Positions 26,601-34,438 of a DNA stretch of 64,000 nucleotides are shown here, piece by piece (position 1 is the stretch's first letter; each line of letters starts with the position of its first letter). The translations under genes were made by a program, and so were the position numbers. Location: the NCBI RefSeq assembly GCF_000185145.2, contig NZ_GL833116.1, forward strand, positions 312,501 to 376,500, given 5' to 3'. The DNA is from Hoylesella oralis ATCC 33269 (GTDB taxonomy: Bacteria > Bacteroidota > Bacteroidia > Bacteroidales > Bacteroidaceae). The notes under the pieces are model-generated. The model ran no database searches. It was not told where the DNA came from and worked only from the letters and a program-made list of their open reading frames with translations.

Positions 26601-27117
26601 ATTCGAGCGGGTTTACGGAGAAACTTACGATACAGATGGCCTCTCGGTGATTATGGAGAAGCGCGAACCCAAGCAAATTACATGTCGTGGCGCCCTTATG
26701 CAGGTGAGAGACCACGCCGGATGCGAACAGGTAAGCGAGCTAAATCGACTGATGGACGACTTTGACAGTTCTCTCAAGTATAATTATTCCATGATAGACA
26801 AGGAATGCCTGACTTATGCAGACATGGAAGATGGCGATATACGCAGCCGAATTGTAGGAGAGGTGAGGGCTTTTAACGATTTCTTCGTACAACTTTGCGA
26901 CGATATTCGGGTAGTAGACCGCTTTCTTGTAGACAATAGGTCGTTGCAACAGTTCCGCGAATATGTAAACAAAGACTTGGAACACCACCTGCTTCATGGC
27001 TGGAACTTTGTAAACAAGAACCAAGAGGATAGGAATGCAACCGACACGATCGAAGACACTGTGTTCTTTTACCCGATAATCGGGAGCATCAGAGATAACC
27101 TGATAGAGCACCTTTAA
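23647..27117 (+). CDS. Giant protein with Hsp70/actin-type ATPase domain
   Basis: Protein of 1156 residues. The C-terminal half carries the actin/Hsp70 ATPase motifs in order: phosphate-1 DFGTTNTH at 599-606, phosphate-2 SIDIGGGSSDVVVF (DIGGGSSD at 813-820), and an adenosine motif IMFSGTGSK at about 959-967. The first 590 residues have no fold I recognise; they contain beta-rich stretches and could be a substrate or partner module. The plan recalls the large Hsp70-like SrfB group, but that link is a guess. It has no signal peptide. It is co-directional with a tubulin-like gene just upstream, so two cytoskeleton-type NTPases are encoded side by side. Confidence 0.75.
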   Translation: MSKILSYNKKTTGEGWIPLNNQYHADEIDMIDDPNGGLSQRPRTAIPSPFAQMDLVKNAFKRLSMHTSLNGEAMDEKLVANALDVAQLFFNYTELRNRLHIVEWNRATALGELKNSSQHKLLGETIEMFLEQDKEAFNFDRMDRLYFLVLGNQVIGSTSPVTLFMSTPNAMPHVFDIPVEQNVKLFDLWRPLYMRNERFIKYIYALFTAYPDLKKLCSEVNAYLIANMKLLSADMQDEILKEIGNPLVYDVANVEKARSYLETNFDRLDEGVQALGVPFYCARSEDIQAAIARSDFMIVPSRATNERLPLVLQNHLNATFIDPFKYITGAWDDTTVIQPEDYALEPDKRVLPATTHQYPWLTDDDFFQPSLIKLDYTLDRDCFFDGNLSIGSRETDDCDFVLPLKPIYFKYFDVKDLYGTIGGRPRFELQHCKNGQTETVTAILRIPVQKQNGYITLQRIYVSANSVDTTYDVKNNRGYFITVPFALSIFPFVRTQGLKQYNVQLVDRALGMLENHHLSLSFYKNGYRNKVADADILMRNRSLKSEKRVGSSYYCLHSDFDYIGITLSDGNENLTAEGVICPRWSDYIPGHEAFTFAVDFGTTNTHVETMCGANMPEPLKITSASRDRLLATLYNGESILYDVILKQEFLPKNIGEDYGFPQRTVLSECERLDAENADYIVALGDANIPFIYEKESIGYGNRIVPNLKWSTEMANSKRVKAYLTELALLMRTKVLLENGDISKTRLVWFYPLAMKVGNIRKMGDMWAKTFREVFGVRDTETNLIQMPESVAPYYFYKSSSTFRGAASTVASIDIGGGSSDVVVFESNAHQPVMLTSFRFAANVLFGDGFSDVPHGDTNPMLMKYVDYFKRLFDGDDDRYGELNGILDDITAKRKSEDINTFLFSVITNKVVSGNDVFSYNMRLNEDEQRKIIFIYFYVALIYYVARMMKHRQIDKPRSIMFSGTGSKILDIVGSNRDLDQLTQTVFERVYGETYDTDGLSVIMEKREPKQITCRGALMQVRDHAGCEQVSELNRLMDDFDSSLKYNYSMIDKECLTYADMEDGDIRSRIVGEVRAFNDFFVQLCDDIRVVDRFLVDNRSLQQFREYVNKDLEHHLLHGWNFVNKNQEDRNATDTIEDTVFFYPIIGSIRDNLIEHL

Positions 27118-27161
27118 TGCCTTGGCAGAAGGAGTGATAAACTAAAATTTGCAGAAGAAAC

Positions 27162-27734
27162 ATGGGGAATATATTTTCAGGTTTGCTCGGTAAGCAGGGC
27201 TCTTCGGAGCAACAACCGGATGCGGCGGGGCAGTCTGCCGGAGATACAGGCGCCGACAGCCTTTTCTCTCAGTTGAATGAACGGATAACATCTTTAGAGA
27301 ATAGAATAGATAGGCTGGAGGAAGAATTGCGACAACTCTCGAAACGTGAACAACAGAGTGCCGGTGTATCGAAGGTAGACAGTAAGGATAACGAACTTAC
27401 AATGCCTGTTTACGGGCAACAGAGGCAACTCTTTCTTGCTGCACCCACTACAGATGGCGTTTTCAGTCATGCCTCCTCGGTAGAACAGATTGGGAAAAGC
27501 ATCTATCAACTTACTACAATAGATGGGGTAAACGGCAGTTTTATCTTGCTCGATACGCCGGATGCCATTGCTACAGCTATGATCAGTGTGTCGCAGTTTA
27601 TAAAACCAGTGTGTAAAGTCGGTGGAAATGTGAGCGGTTATCCGCGCCACATCATCACCGAGGAAGAGGGTACAGCCGTGAAAGACGGTGAGCATTGGAA
27701 GATGATGCGTAAGGCGCAAGTAAGGTTCGAATAG
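27162..27734 (+). CDS. Coiled-coil protein of the cluster
   Basis: Protein of 190 residues. Its start MGNIFSGLLGK is followed by a Gly/Ala/Gln-rich linker, then a heptad-patterned coiled coil at about 34-66 (LFSQLNERITSLENRIDRLEEELRQLSK with hydrophobics every 3-4; shown as positions) and a globular, probably beta-rich domain at about 80-190 (RQLFLAAPTTDGVF, GSFILLDTP). The order helix then beta domain resembles the plan of a nucleotide-exchange factor such as GrpE, but I see no GrpE motif. It lies 44 bp after the Hsp70-like gene and is likely an adaptor for it. Confidence 0.6.
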   Translation: MGNIFSGLLGKQGSSEQQPDAAGQSAGDTGADSLFSQLNERITSLENRIDRLEEELRQLSKREQQSAGVSKVDSKDNELTMPVYGQQRQLFLAAPTTDGVFSHASSVEQIGKSIYQLTTIDGVNGSFILLDTPDAIATAMISVSQFIKPVCKVGGNVSGYPRHIITEEEGTAVKDGEHWKMMRKAQVRFE

Positions 27735-27784
27735 CGCCTATCGCTCTTTTTACATACAACAAGATATGAAAAGAAAAGAAACTG

Positions 27785-28609
27785 ATGGAAATAAAATGTC
27801 CTAAATGTAGATTTAGATACGATACGAAGGCGCCATTGGGGATGAGTGAAATAGCCTGTGTTTGTCCTCGTTGCGGTACTCCTTTCACTTATATCTTGCC
27901 CAAGGATGAGGCTTTGCAGGCAAAACATACGGAAGATGTTTCTGCAATGCTCCACGACGAAGAAACTTTAAGAGATGGGCGAGAGCCGGTGGCAACGGCC
28001 GTTACTGCACATAAAGGTAACGAAATTCATGATGAGATTGCCGGCTATAACGCCGATGTGCGTAGTGGTTACCGTAACGAGAGTGCCAAGGAGCGGCAGC
28101 ATGTTGCGCCTCCACCCCTGCTGCATGTGCCGTCTGGTCATAATCGGGGCTGCTTGAAAGGTTTCTTGTTGGTTTTGGTATCGATGGTGTTTGCTATCAT
28201 TCTGGCTTTTAACACCTGCAAATCTTCCGGCGGTATAGACGAAATTCAGACCGAACATGTGGTGCAGAGTTCTTCTGTAGGTTTTTCGGAACGGGACGAA
28301 AGCAGGCGGATAGAGGAAGATTCTGCCGGATCATCCGACGGATATGAGGAGGTGCATCCCGAACCGATACCCGATTGGATACAAGGAAGATGGATTTACG
28401 ATACCTCTTACGGTAGGATAGTACTGACGATAAAAGGTAAATATATTTCGGAAACACTCGATGGAAAGACGAGCAATGGCACCTTTTATTATCAGCAAGG
28501 CAAGTTGCATTGCGATTTCAAAGATAGTACCGAAACCATTTATCTGGTAGACGAAGCGGCTAAACAGATAGATGCGGGCGATGGAATGTATATGACGAAG
28601 CAGAAATAA
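27785..28609 (+). CDS. Zinc-ribbon single-pass membrane protein of the cluster
   Basis: Protein of 274 residues. An N-terminal zinc ribbon (CPKC at 5-8 and CPRC at 27-30, the MJ0042 style) is followed by a polar, probably disordered linker, one transmembrane helix at about 124-143, and a C-terminal domain of about 85 residues (IQGRWIYDTSYGRIVLTIKGKY...; beta-rich, lipocalin-like in pattern). With the ribbon inside, the C-terminal domain would be in the periplasm. It is the last gene of the cluster and is followed at once by a terminator. Confidence 0.65.
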   Translation: MEIKCPKCRFRYDTKAPLGMSEIACVCPRCGTPFTYILPKDEALQAKHTEDVSAMLHDEETLRDGREPVATAVTAHKGNEIHDEIAGYNADVRSGYRNESAKERQHVAPPPLLHVPSGHNRGCLKGFLLVLVSMVFAIILAFNTCKSSGGIDEIQTEHVVQSSSVGFSERDESRRIEEDSAGSSDGYEEVHPEPIPDWIQGRWIYDTSYGRIVLTIKGKYISETLDGKTSNGTFYYQQGKLHCDFKDSTETIYLVDEAAKQIDAGDGMYMTKQK

Positions 28610-28642
28610 AAACAGGGGAGTGGTTATCGTTCCCCTGCTTTT
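28609..28642. terminator. Bidirectional terminator between convergent operons
   Basis: CAGGGGA (28613-28619) pairs with TCCCCTG (28631-28637). AAAA precedes and CTTTT follows, so it can act on both the cluster (plus) and the export operon (minus). Confidence 0.75.
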
Positions 28643-28677
28643 ATGATGCGTATCTGCCATCTGTGGCATGTTTGTTT

Positions 28678-29916
28678 TTATTCGTATCTGATGGCTTCTA
28701 TAGGATCGAGCTGCGCTGCTTTCTTTGCCGGATACCATCCGAAGAACACTCCGGTGAAAGTACATACGGCAAAACTCATCGCTATACTCCAACTCTGTAT
28801 GTATATAGGCCAGTGGGCCAGCAGTTTTATAGCATACGAAGCGCCTATGCCGAGGGCCACTCCGATAACGCCGCCCGTAACGCTTAGCAAGATCGCTTCT
28901 ATCAGAAATTGGTTCAATATGTCTATACCTCTTGCGCCGACACTCATTCTCAGGCCGATTTCACGGGTACGTTCGGTAACGCTCACATACATGATGTTCA
29001 TGATGCCTATGCCGCCCACGATGAGCGAAATGCCTGCCACGCAGCCCAATAAGATAGTGAGCATGTTGGTAGTAGAATTCATCATGCTCGACAGTTCCTC
29101 TTGAGAGCGTATGTTGAAATCGTCGTCATCGGCTTCCGTTATATCGGTTGCGTCTTTCAGCTTATGGTTCCGACGCAAGATGGCGGATATTTGATCGATG
29201 GCTTTATCCGTAACTCCCTCCGTTATGGCAGAGCATTGTATGCCTCCCAAGTATGTTTGTGCCAATATACGTTTCATTACTGCCGTATACGGAGCCAGTG
29301 CCAAGTCGTCTTGATCCATACCCATAGAGTTGTAACCCTTTTTCTTCAATACGCCTATCACGCGGAAAGGAATGGAGTTGAAACGTACCACCTTGCCGAT
29401 AGGATCGCTGCCATCGGGAAACAGGTTCTTAACAATCGTCTGTCCGAGGATACATACTTTGGCGCTGGATTTGATTTCAGCGTCGGTAAACATATCTCCA
29501 TCTTCTACTGTAAGCTGCCTTATCTCAAGATAGTCTTGATTAACACCGTAGATAGACGACGGAGTATTGTTGTTACCGTATATGAATTGGCCGCTACTAT
29601 TTACCACCGGACTGATGGCCTTGATATATGTACACTCGTTTTTGATATCCTCGTAGTCTTTCATCTTGAGTGTTTCCATCGACGAGGCATCTTGTCTTAC
29701 ACCGCCACGCATATCGGCTCCGGGACTTATCATAATCATATTGGAGCCCATTTCGGCAATATTTGCCTGTATACTTCGTTTGGTTCCTTGCCCTATGGCT
29801 AGCATGGTAATCACCGAGGCAATACCGATAATGATGCCCAATGCCGTGAGAAACGACCGCATTTTATTAGCTGCGATGGCTCTTAAGGCTATTTTTAAGA
29901 GGTTTATATAATTCAT
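28678..29916 (-). CDS. MacB-type ABC transporter permease (FtsX fold)
   Basis: Inner-membrane permease of 412 residues with the MacB/FtsX topology: one helix near the N-terminus (MRSFLTALGIIIGIASVITML), a large periplasmic MacB-PCD-like domain (about 45-270), then three helices. The conserved ERTREIGLRMSVGAR motif before helix 3 and the ending AAQLDPIEAIRYE are typical. Such systems push substrates from the periplasm out through an adaptor and TolC by mechanotransmission. Unlike E. coli MacB the ATPase is a separate gene, 19 bp upstream on this strand. Confidence 0.9.
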   Translation of the reverse strand: MNYINLLKIALRAIAANKMRSFLTALGIIIGIASVITMLAIGQGTKRSIQANIAEMGSNMIMISPGADMRGGVRQDASSMETLKMKDYEDIKNECTYIKAISPVVNSSGQFIYGNNNTPSSIYGVNQDYLEIRQLTVEDGDMFTDAEIKSSAKVCILGQTIVKNLFPDGSDPIGKVVRFNSIPFRVIGVLKKKGYNSMGMDQDDLALAPYTAVMKRILAQTYLGGIQCSAITEGVTDKAIDQISAILRRNHKLKDATDITEADDDDFNIRSQEELSSMMNSTTNMLTILLGCVAGISLIVGGIGIMNIMYVSVTERTREIGLRMSVGARGIDILNQFLIEAILLSVTGGVIGVALGIGASYAIKLLAHWPIYIQSWSIAMSFAVCTFTGVFFGWYPAKKAAQLDPIEAIRYE

Positions 29917-29935
29917 ATATTGTTGCTGTAATTAA

Positions 29936-30685
29936 CTATTCGTCGGAATTTGTAGGCAATGCGGCAAGTCCGTCTGCCGCTGACAAGATGTCTTGATTAT
30001 ACTCGTCGCTGATCACTTGCCCATCTCTAAGCTGAATGTTTCGGCTCGAATAGTGCGCAATGTCGGGATTGTGTGTCACGAAAATGATTGTCCTACCCTC
30101 GGCATGCAGCTTTTGAAAGAGCACAAGGATTTCGAAACTCGTCCTTGTATCGAGGTTCCCAGTGGCTTCATCGGCCAGTATAACGGCAGGATTGTTAACT
30201 AATGCCCGCGCTATAGCTACGCGCTGCATCTGTCCGCCGGACATCTGATTGGATTTGTGATACAGTCTGTCGCCCAAGCCAACGGCTTTCAGCGCTTCCA
30301 CAGCACGGTCGAACCGCTCTTTGGCGCTTACTTCAGCGTTATACATCAGCGGGAGTTCCACGTTTTCTACGCTTGTCGTCTTGGGCAAGAGGTTATAGTT
30401 TTGGAAGATAAAACCTATCTTCCGGTTCCTCAAAATGGCACGCTGCGACTTCGACATCGTGCGTACAGACACGCCGTCCAAGTAGTATTCGCCGCTCGAA
30501 GGGGTATCCAAGCAGCCCAACTGGTTCAACAGAGTAGACTTACCCGAACCGGATTTCCCCATTATAGTTACGAACTCACCTTCGTATATCTTGAACGACA
30601 CGTCACGGAGAGCATGTACAGTTTCGTCGCCTACGAGGAAATCGCGCTTTACATGTTGCAATTCTATGACAACTTTCTTATCCAT
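29936..30685 (-). CDS. MacB/LolD-type ABC transporter ATPase
   Basis: Cytoplasmic nucleotide-binding subunit of 249 residues. Walker [10 protein letters not shown] is at 43-51, the Q-loop in [12 protein letters not shown], the signature is [15 protein letters not shown], and Walker B is [13 protein letters not shown]. The ATGNLD ending after Walker B is the mark of the MacB/LolD/FtsE group. It pairs with the FtsX-fold permease just downstream. Confidence 0.92.
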   Translation of the reverse strand: MDKKVVIELQHVKRDFLVGDETVHALRDVSFKIYEGEFVTIMGKSGSGKSTLLNQLGCLDTPSSGEYYLDGVSVRTMSKSQRAILRNRKIGFIFQNYNLLPKTTSVENVELPLMYNAEVSAKERFDRAVEALKAVGLGDRLYHKSNQMSGGQMQRVAIARALVNNPAVILADEATGNLDTRTSFEILVLFQKLHAEGRTIIFVTHNPDIAHYSSRNIQLRDGQVISDEYNQDILSAADGLAALPTNSDE

Positions 30686-30732
30686 ATTTATTCTTTTTGT
30701 TTCGGCTGTGCAGGGTAGGGTTACGTTTTACC

Positions 30733-31908
30733 TTACTTTTTCCTGCCCCTTGGGCCCGGTGCAAACGGACTACTTTCTTGATTGTTGCTTGTTTCTTGTT
30801 CGTTGTTCGAGCCCACTTTAATGGCTGTTATCACTTCCTTACCTTGCGAAATGCCGCTCAAAATCTGCGTATGCGTGCCGTCTGTCATACCGATGTTCAC
30901 GGCATGTGCTTTCAATGTATTGTTGTTTTCGAGCGTCCACACCTTATTCTTAGCCTCCGTGTCTACAATCTTCTTGTTGCCCACAGTCTCCTTGGTGGGC
31001 GTAAAGCGCAGCGCTTTCGACGGTACGCTCAATACCCCTTTGCGCTCGGCCGTGTAGATAGTGACGTTAGCCGTAAGTCCCGGCTTCAGTTTAAGGTCTG
31101 TATTGGGCGCACTGATCACCACCTCGTAGGTCACAACGTTATTTGTAGTCGTGGCTTCTTGCCTTACTTGCTTCACTACACCCTCGAACTTGTCGTCCGG
31201 ATAGGCATCTACAGTGAAGGTAACTCGCTCTCCGTCGGCCACATCGCCGATGTCTGCCTCGTCTATATCGGCCACCACCTGCATATTGGTCAGGTCTTTG
31301 GCGATGGTAAACAGTTCGGGCGTGCTGAAACTTGCTGCTACCGTCTGCCCCTCTTCTACGCTTTTAGACAGCACGATGCCATCGATCGGCGAGGTTATAG
31401 TGGCATATCCCAAGTTCGTTTGTGCCTTCCTGACCGTCTCTTGTGCCGATGCTACCTGTTCTTTAGCCTGCTTGTAGGTCAGCTGGGCATTCTCGTAATC
31501 GTCGGCGCTCACCAAACCTTTCTTGTACAGAGTGGCATATCTTTTAAAGTTCTCGGCCTGATAATTCAGCGTACTCTGTGCACTTGTCAGATTTGCTTGG
31601 GCTGTTTTCAGCTCGCTAATGAGGTTTGTCTTGTCGAGTTCGGCAATAACTTGACCTTTCTTCACCACACTATTGTAGTCTACATATAACTTGTTAACGA
31701 TGCCCGACACCTGTGTACCTACGGTAACCGATGTAACCGGCTCTATCGTACCCGTGGCCGTGATGCTGTTTTGTATGTTTGCAGGCGCCACCTTTGCTGT
31801 ATCGAAAGCAATTTCTTCTTTCTTCTCGTTGCCCGAGAGCAGCCATGCAGTCACTGCCGCTATGAGCACTATGCCCGCTGCTATCCATACTTTGCTAACC
31901 TTCTTCAT
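30733..31908 (-). CDS. MacA-like periplasmic adaptor (HlyD/RND-type)
   Basis: Membrane-fusion protein of 391 residues, anchored by an N-terminal helix (VWIAAGIVLIAAVTAWLL). A lipoyl half-motif (GTIEPVTSVTVGTQVSGIV) and its second half (ATITSPIDGIVLSKSVEEGQTV) flank an alpha-hairpin of coiled coil (about 95-175), and beta-barrel and membrane-proximal domains follow. The protein ends with a Ser/Asn/Gln-rich then basic tail. First gene of the adaptor-ATPase-permease operon. No TolC-like gene is adjacent, so the outer-membrane channel must be encoded elsewhere. Confidence 0.9.
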   Translation of the reverse strand: MKKVSKVWIAAGIVLIAAVTAWLLSGNEKKEEIAFDTAKVAPANIQNSITATGTIEPVTSVTVGTQVSGIVNKLYVDYNSVVKKGQVIAELDKTNLISELKTAQANLTSAQSTLNYQAENFKRYATLYKKGLVSADDYENAQLTYKQAKEQVASAQETVRKAQTNLGYATITSPIDGIVLSKSVEEGQTVAASFSTPELFTIAKDLTNMQVVADIDEADIGDVADGERVTFTVDAYPDDKFEGVVKQVRQEATTTNNVVTYEVVISAPNTDLKLKPGLTANVTIYTAERKGVLSVPSKALRFTPTKETVGNKKIVDTEAKNKVWTLENNNTLKAHAVNIGMTDGTHTQILSGISQGKEVITAIKVGSNNEQETSNNQESSPFAPGPRGRKK

Positions 31909-32040
31909 CTGTCTGTTATTCTTTCGTTATCATTTTTTTCGTTTGGTTATTTGACCGTATAATCATCGGAAAGTTTATTTGCGGGCGTTTATCTTAACAT
32001 AAATTTGGAATACATCTGTCTTCCGTCTTTGTTTTATGCT

Positions 32041-32048
32041 TAACTTTG
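32041..32048 (+). promoter_or_regulatory. -7 box of the MATE gene
   Basis: TAACTTTG fits TAnnTTTG. The longest open frame starts with a TTG inside this box, so the ATG at 32067 is taken as the start. Confidence 0.55.
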
Positions 32049-32066
32049 TGCAGACAAGTGCACTCA

Positions 32067-33431
32067 ATGAACAGCAGAAACAGCCAAATACTTCGTTTGG
32101 CATTGCCCTCTATCGTATCGAACATTACCGTTCCGTTGCTCGGGCTGGTAGATCTTACGATCGTCGGTCATATGGGCGATGTGGCTTATATCGGCGCTAT
32201 CGCCGTGGGATCGATGATTTTTAACGTCGTTTACTGGATATTCGGTTTCCTTCGCATGGGCACCAGCGGCATGACATCGCAGGCACTCGGCGCACGTAAT
32301 CTGGCAGAAGTCATGCGGATGCTTGTGCGTTCATTGGCGATAGGCGGAGCAATAGCGTTGCTGCTCATTGTGTTTCAGTGGCCTATACGATGGGTTATGC
32401 TCTCGATTATGCACCCTTCGGCACAGGTAACTCCCCATGCAGTCACCTATTTTAATATATGTATCTACGGCGCACCCGCCATGCTCGGGCTTTATGGCCT
32501 TACGGGATGGTTCATAGGCATGCAGAATACCCGCATTCCGATGATGGTCTCCATTTTACAGAACGTGGTGAATATCGTGGCAAGTCTATCGTTTGTCTTT
32601 TTTCTTCATTGGAAAATCGAGGGCGTGGCCGTAGGAACACTCGTTGCACAGTGGGCAGGTTTCCTCGTTGCATTGGCCTGCTGGGTGCGGTATTACTCAC
32701 GATTGAACCGCTACGACTGGCACTCGTCGCTCTTCGACCGTAAGGCGATGAGCCGTTTCTTTACCGTCAATCGCGACATTTTTCTGCGTACACTCTTCTT
32801 AGTTGGCGTGAATTTCTTCTTTATATCGGCCGGAGCGCGGCAGGGAGACGTCATTCTGTCGGTAAATACTCTGCTGATGACGCTCTTTACCCTGTTCTCT
32901 TACGTGATGGATGGCTTTGCTTATGCGGGCGAAGCCCTTAGCGGTAAGTACTACGGAGCCCGCAACCGTGAGGCGTTCACCGGACTTGTGCGAGCCTTGT
33001 TTCGTTGGGGTGCCGCCATGGCAGCGGCTTTTACGTTGGTTTATGCGGTGGGCGGAAACGCTTTCCTTAGCCTGCTTACCAACGAAACGCTTGTGGTAGA
33101 GGCGGCCGAACCTTACTTTTATTGGGCGGTATCGATACCCGTTGCGGGCGTTGCGGCATTTATCTTCGATGGCATTTTCATCGGAATTACCGCTACGCGC
33201 GGCATGCTCGTCTCGTCTGTAGCGGCCGCCTTGGCGTTCTTTGCGATAGACCTGTTGCTGCAACCCGTCATGGGCAATCATGCTCTGTGGCTTGCTTTCA
33301 TTGTTTATTTGGCCATGCGAGGTGCCGTGCAATGGCGGATTTTCGGCCGACAGAGATGGGAGGAGGAACCTTCCCCTGCCCCTCCAAAGGAGGGGAGTGC
33401 CTTGCAGAAGCCGGATAAACTATCCATCTAA
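32067..33431 (+). CDS. MATE family efflux transporter (DinF-like)
   Basis: Inner-membrane exporter of 454 residues with twelve hydrophobic segments in two similar halves, the MATE plan, using an H+ or Na+ gradient to export drugs or metabolites. Marks are SIVSNITVPLLGLVDLTIVGHMGD at the N-terminus (given as about residues 14-37) and the GFLRMGTSGMTSQALGARN segment. The last 22 residues (EEEPSPAPPKEGSALQKPDK and four more) are low-complexity, sit after the expected end, and are encoded by a GC-rich palindrome, so they look acquired. It is divergent from the MacA-like operon. Confidence 0.9.
   Translation: MNSRNSQILRLALPSIVSNITVPLLGLVDLTIVGHMGDVAYIGAIAVGSMIFNVVYWIFGFLRMGTSGMTSQALGARNLAEVMRMLVRSLAIGGAIALLLIVFQWPIRWVMLSIMHPSAQVTPHAVTYFNICIYGAPAMLGLYGLTGWFIGMQNTRIPMMVSILQNVVNIVASLSFVFFLHWKIEGVAVGTLVAQWAGFLVALACWVRYYSRLNRYDWHSSLFDRKAMSRFFTVNRDIFLRTLFLVGVNFFFISAGARQGDVILSVNTLLMTLFTLFSYVMDGFAYAGEALSGKYYGARNREAFTGLVRALFRWGAAMAAAFTLVYAVGGNAFLSLLTNETLVVEAAEPYFYWAVSIPVAGVAAFIFDGIFIGITATRGMLVSSVAAALAFFAIDLLLQPVMGNHALWLAFIVYLAMRGAVQWRIFGRQRWEEEPSPAPPKEGSALQKPDKLSI
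33369..33398. repeat. GC-rich palindrome forming the end of the MATE gene
   Basis: CCCCTCC-AAA-GGAGGGG (33378-33395 region) is a near-perfect palindrome within the last codons of the gene. It resembles the units inserted in the ABC-F gene at 3281-3400. Confidence 0.5.
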
Positions 33432-33479
33432 TTGCCTTAAATGGGTAATATAAGCACGTTACAAAACTCTTCTATGGTG

Positions 33480-33500
33480 CTTAGATGGCCTGTCTAAGCG
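33480..33500. repeat. Palindrome GCTTAGA/TCTAAGC
   Basis: GCTTAGA and TCTAAGC flank TGGCCTG. GGCCTGTCTAAGC (33487-33499) is identical to 13830-13842. It may serve as a terminator for the MATE gene, but there is no strong U-tract. Confidence 0.45.
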
Positions 33501-33515
33501 TGAAGTTTCTATGTG

Positions 33516-34328
33516 CTATCTTTCGCGCTCGTTCCAAATGGCGTTGAAATCGGCCTCGGTAATCAGTGCTTCTTCTATAGGTTCCTCTTCATAACAGTCG
33601 TAAATAAGCATTTCGAAGTCGTACGATATGCTCCTTTCGTCGTGTCTTTCATCGTAAAATTCGGTAGATGTTGCACTGCGAAGAATGGCGCGTGTTACGC
33701 TTTCATGATTGTATTCAGCATAATAGGTTTTATCGTTGAAGCATTCTTTGATATACTTCTTTCCGGTAAATGATGTGCTGACGAGGTTCGAGAGTACGTC
33801 TCTAATCTCTCTTAACAGCTTGTCTGTAGCCTCTTTTCGGGCAAGTTGAACACTGATGGTTAACGATCCGAAAGGCACATCGCTAACGATTGTCGGTTGC
33901 AGAGGTACTGAAAGTCGGCCGAAACTGTCGCGTATTTCTGCGATTTTCATCTCGCATTCTTCTTGAAGATGTTCCACGTAGGGATTGAGATTATAGAGAA
34001 AATGAATGTTGAAAATATTCTTATTATGCGTTATTTCCAACAACCAGTAATTGTCTTTATATGCAGATAGCGACGTAGGGGAGTAATAAAATTCTTCAAA
34101 ACCGCCTTCTGTAACAAGAATATCGGTAAAACGTCGCCACTTTCGCCGGATTTTAATTTGCTTGAGACCATAGCATATCTGTTGTAGAATAATGAAAGAT
34201 ATGATTAGGATAGCAAGAAATAGAAAACTATACCTTACGTCCGGACTGACGATAAAGTAAAAGATGATAAGCAATGCGCCAAGTATTACTACTATAGTTA
34301 GCCAACAGTCTAATCGTTTCATAAGCAT
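33516..34328 (-). CDS. Membrane-anchored protein, unknown function
   Basis: About 270 residues with two adjacent hydrophobic helices near the N-terminus (WLTIVVILGALLIIFYFIV and FLFLAILIISFIILQQI), then a soluble domain of about 200 residues, probably cytoplasmic, with an acidic C-terminus (YDCYEEEPIEEALITEADF). I do not recognise it. The frame is open further upstream, but that part covers the promoter TATCTTTG (minus strand), so ATG at 34328 (or 34322) is preferred. The start is then only about 10 nt past the -7 box. Confidence 0.6.
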   Translation of the reverse strand: MLMKRLDCWLTIVVILGALLIIFYFIVSPDVRYSFLFLAILIISFIILQQICYGLKQIKIRRKWRRFTDILVTEGGFEEFYYSPTSLSAYKDNYWLLEITHNKNIFNIHFLYNLNPYVEHLQEECEMKIAEIRDSFGRLSVPLQPTIVSDVPFGSLTISVQLARKEATDKLLREIRDVLSNLVSTSFTGKKYIKECFNDKTYYAEYNHESVTRAILRSATSTEFYDERHDERSISYDFEMLIYDCYEEEPIEEALITEADFNAIWNERER

Positions 34329-34338
34329 GTGTTTTGCA

Positions 34339-34346
34339 CAAAGATA
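34339..34346 (-). promoter_or_regulatory. -7 box of the 33.5-kb unknown gene
   Basis: Reads TATCTTTG on the minus strand, with GTTG 20 bp further upstream (34367-34370). It is about 10 nt before the start codon. Confidence 0.55.
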
Positions 34347-34403
34347 AGAAATATTCGGAAAGTGTGCAACATTTTGCGGCATAAAATAAAACATGCGTTT
34401 TAT

Positions 34404-34434
34404 TTTGGAGTGCGGTCTTTTTCAGCTATCTTTG
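34404..34434 (+). promoter_or_regulatory. Consensus promoter of rmuC
   Basis: TTTG at 34404-34407, exactly 19 bp, TATCTTTG at 34427-34434. The ATG of rmuC begins 5 nt after the box, so the mRNA is probably leaderless. Confidence 0.8.
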
Positions 34435-34438
34435 CGGT

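Noticed and set aside
20001..28609. Naming the cluster a phage-defence system
   Set aside because: No nuclease, toxin, reverse transcriptase or other effector is visible, and no mobile element borders it. The role stays open.
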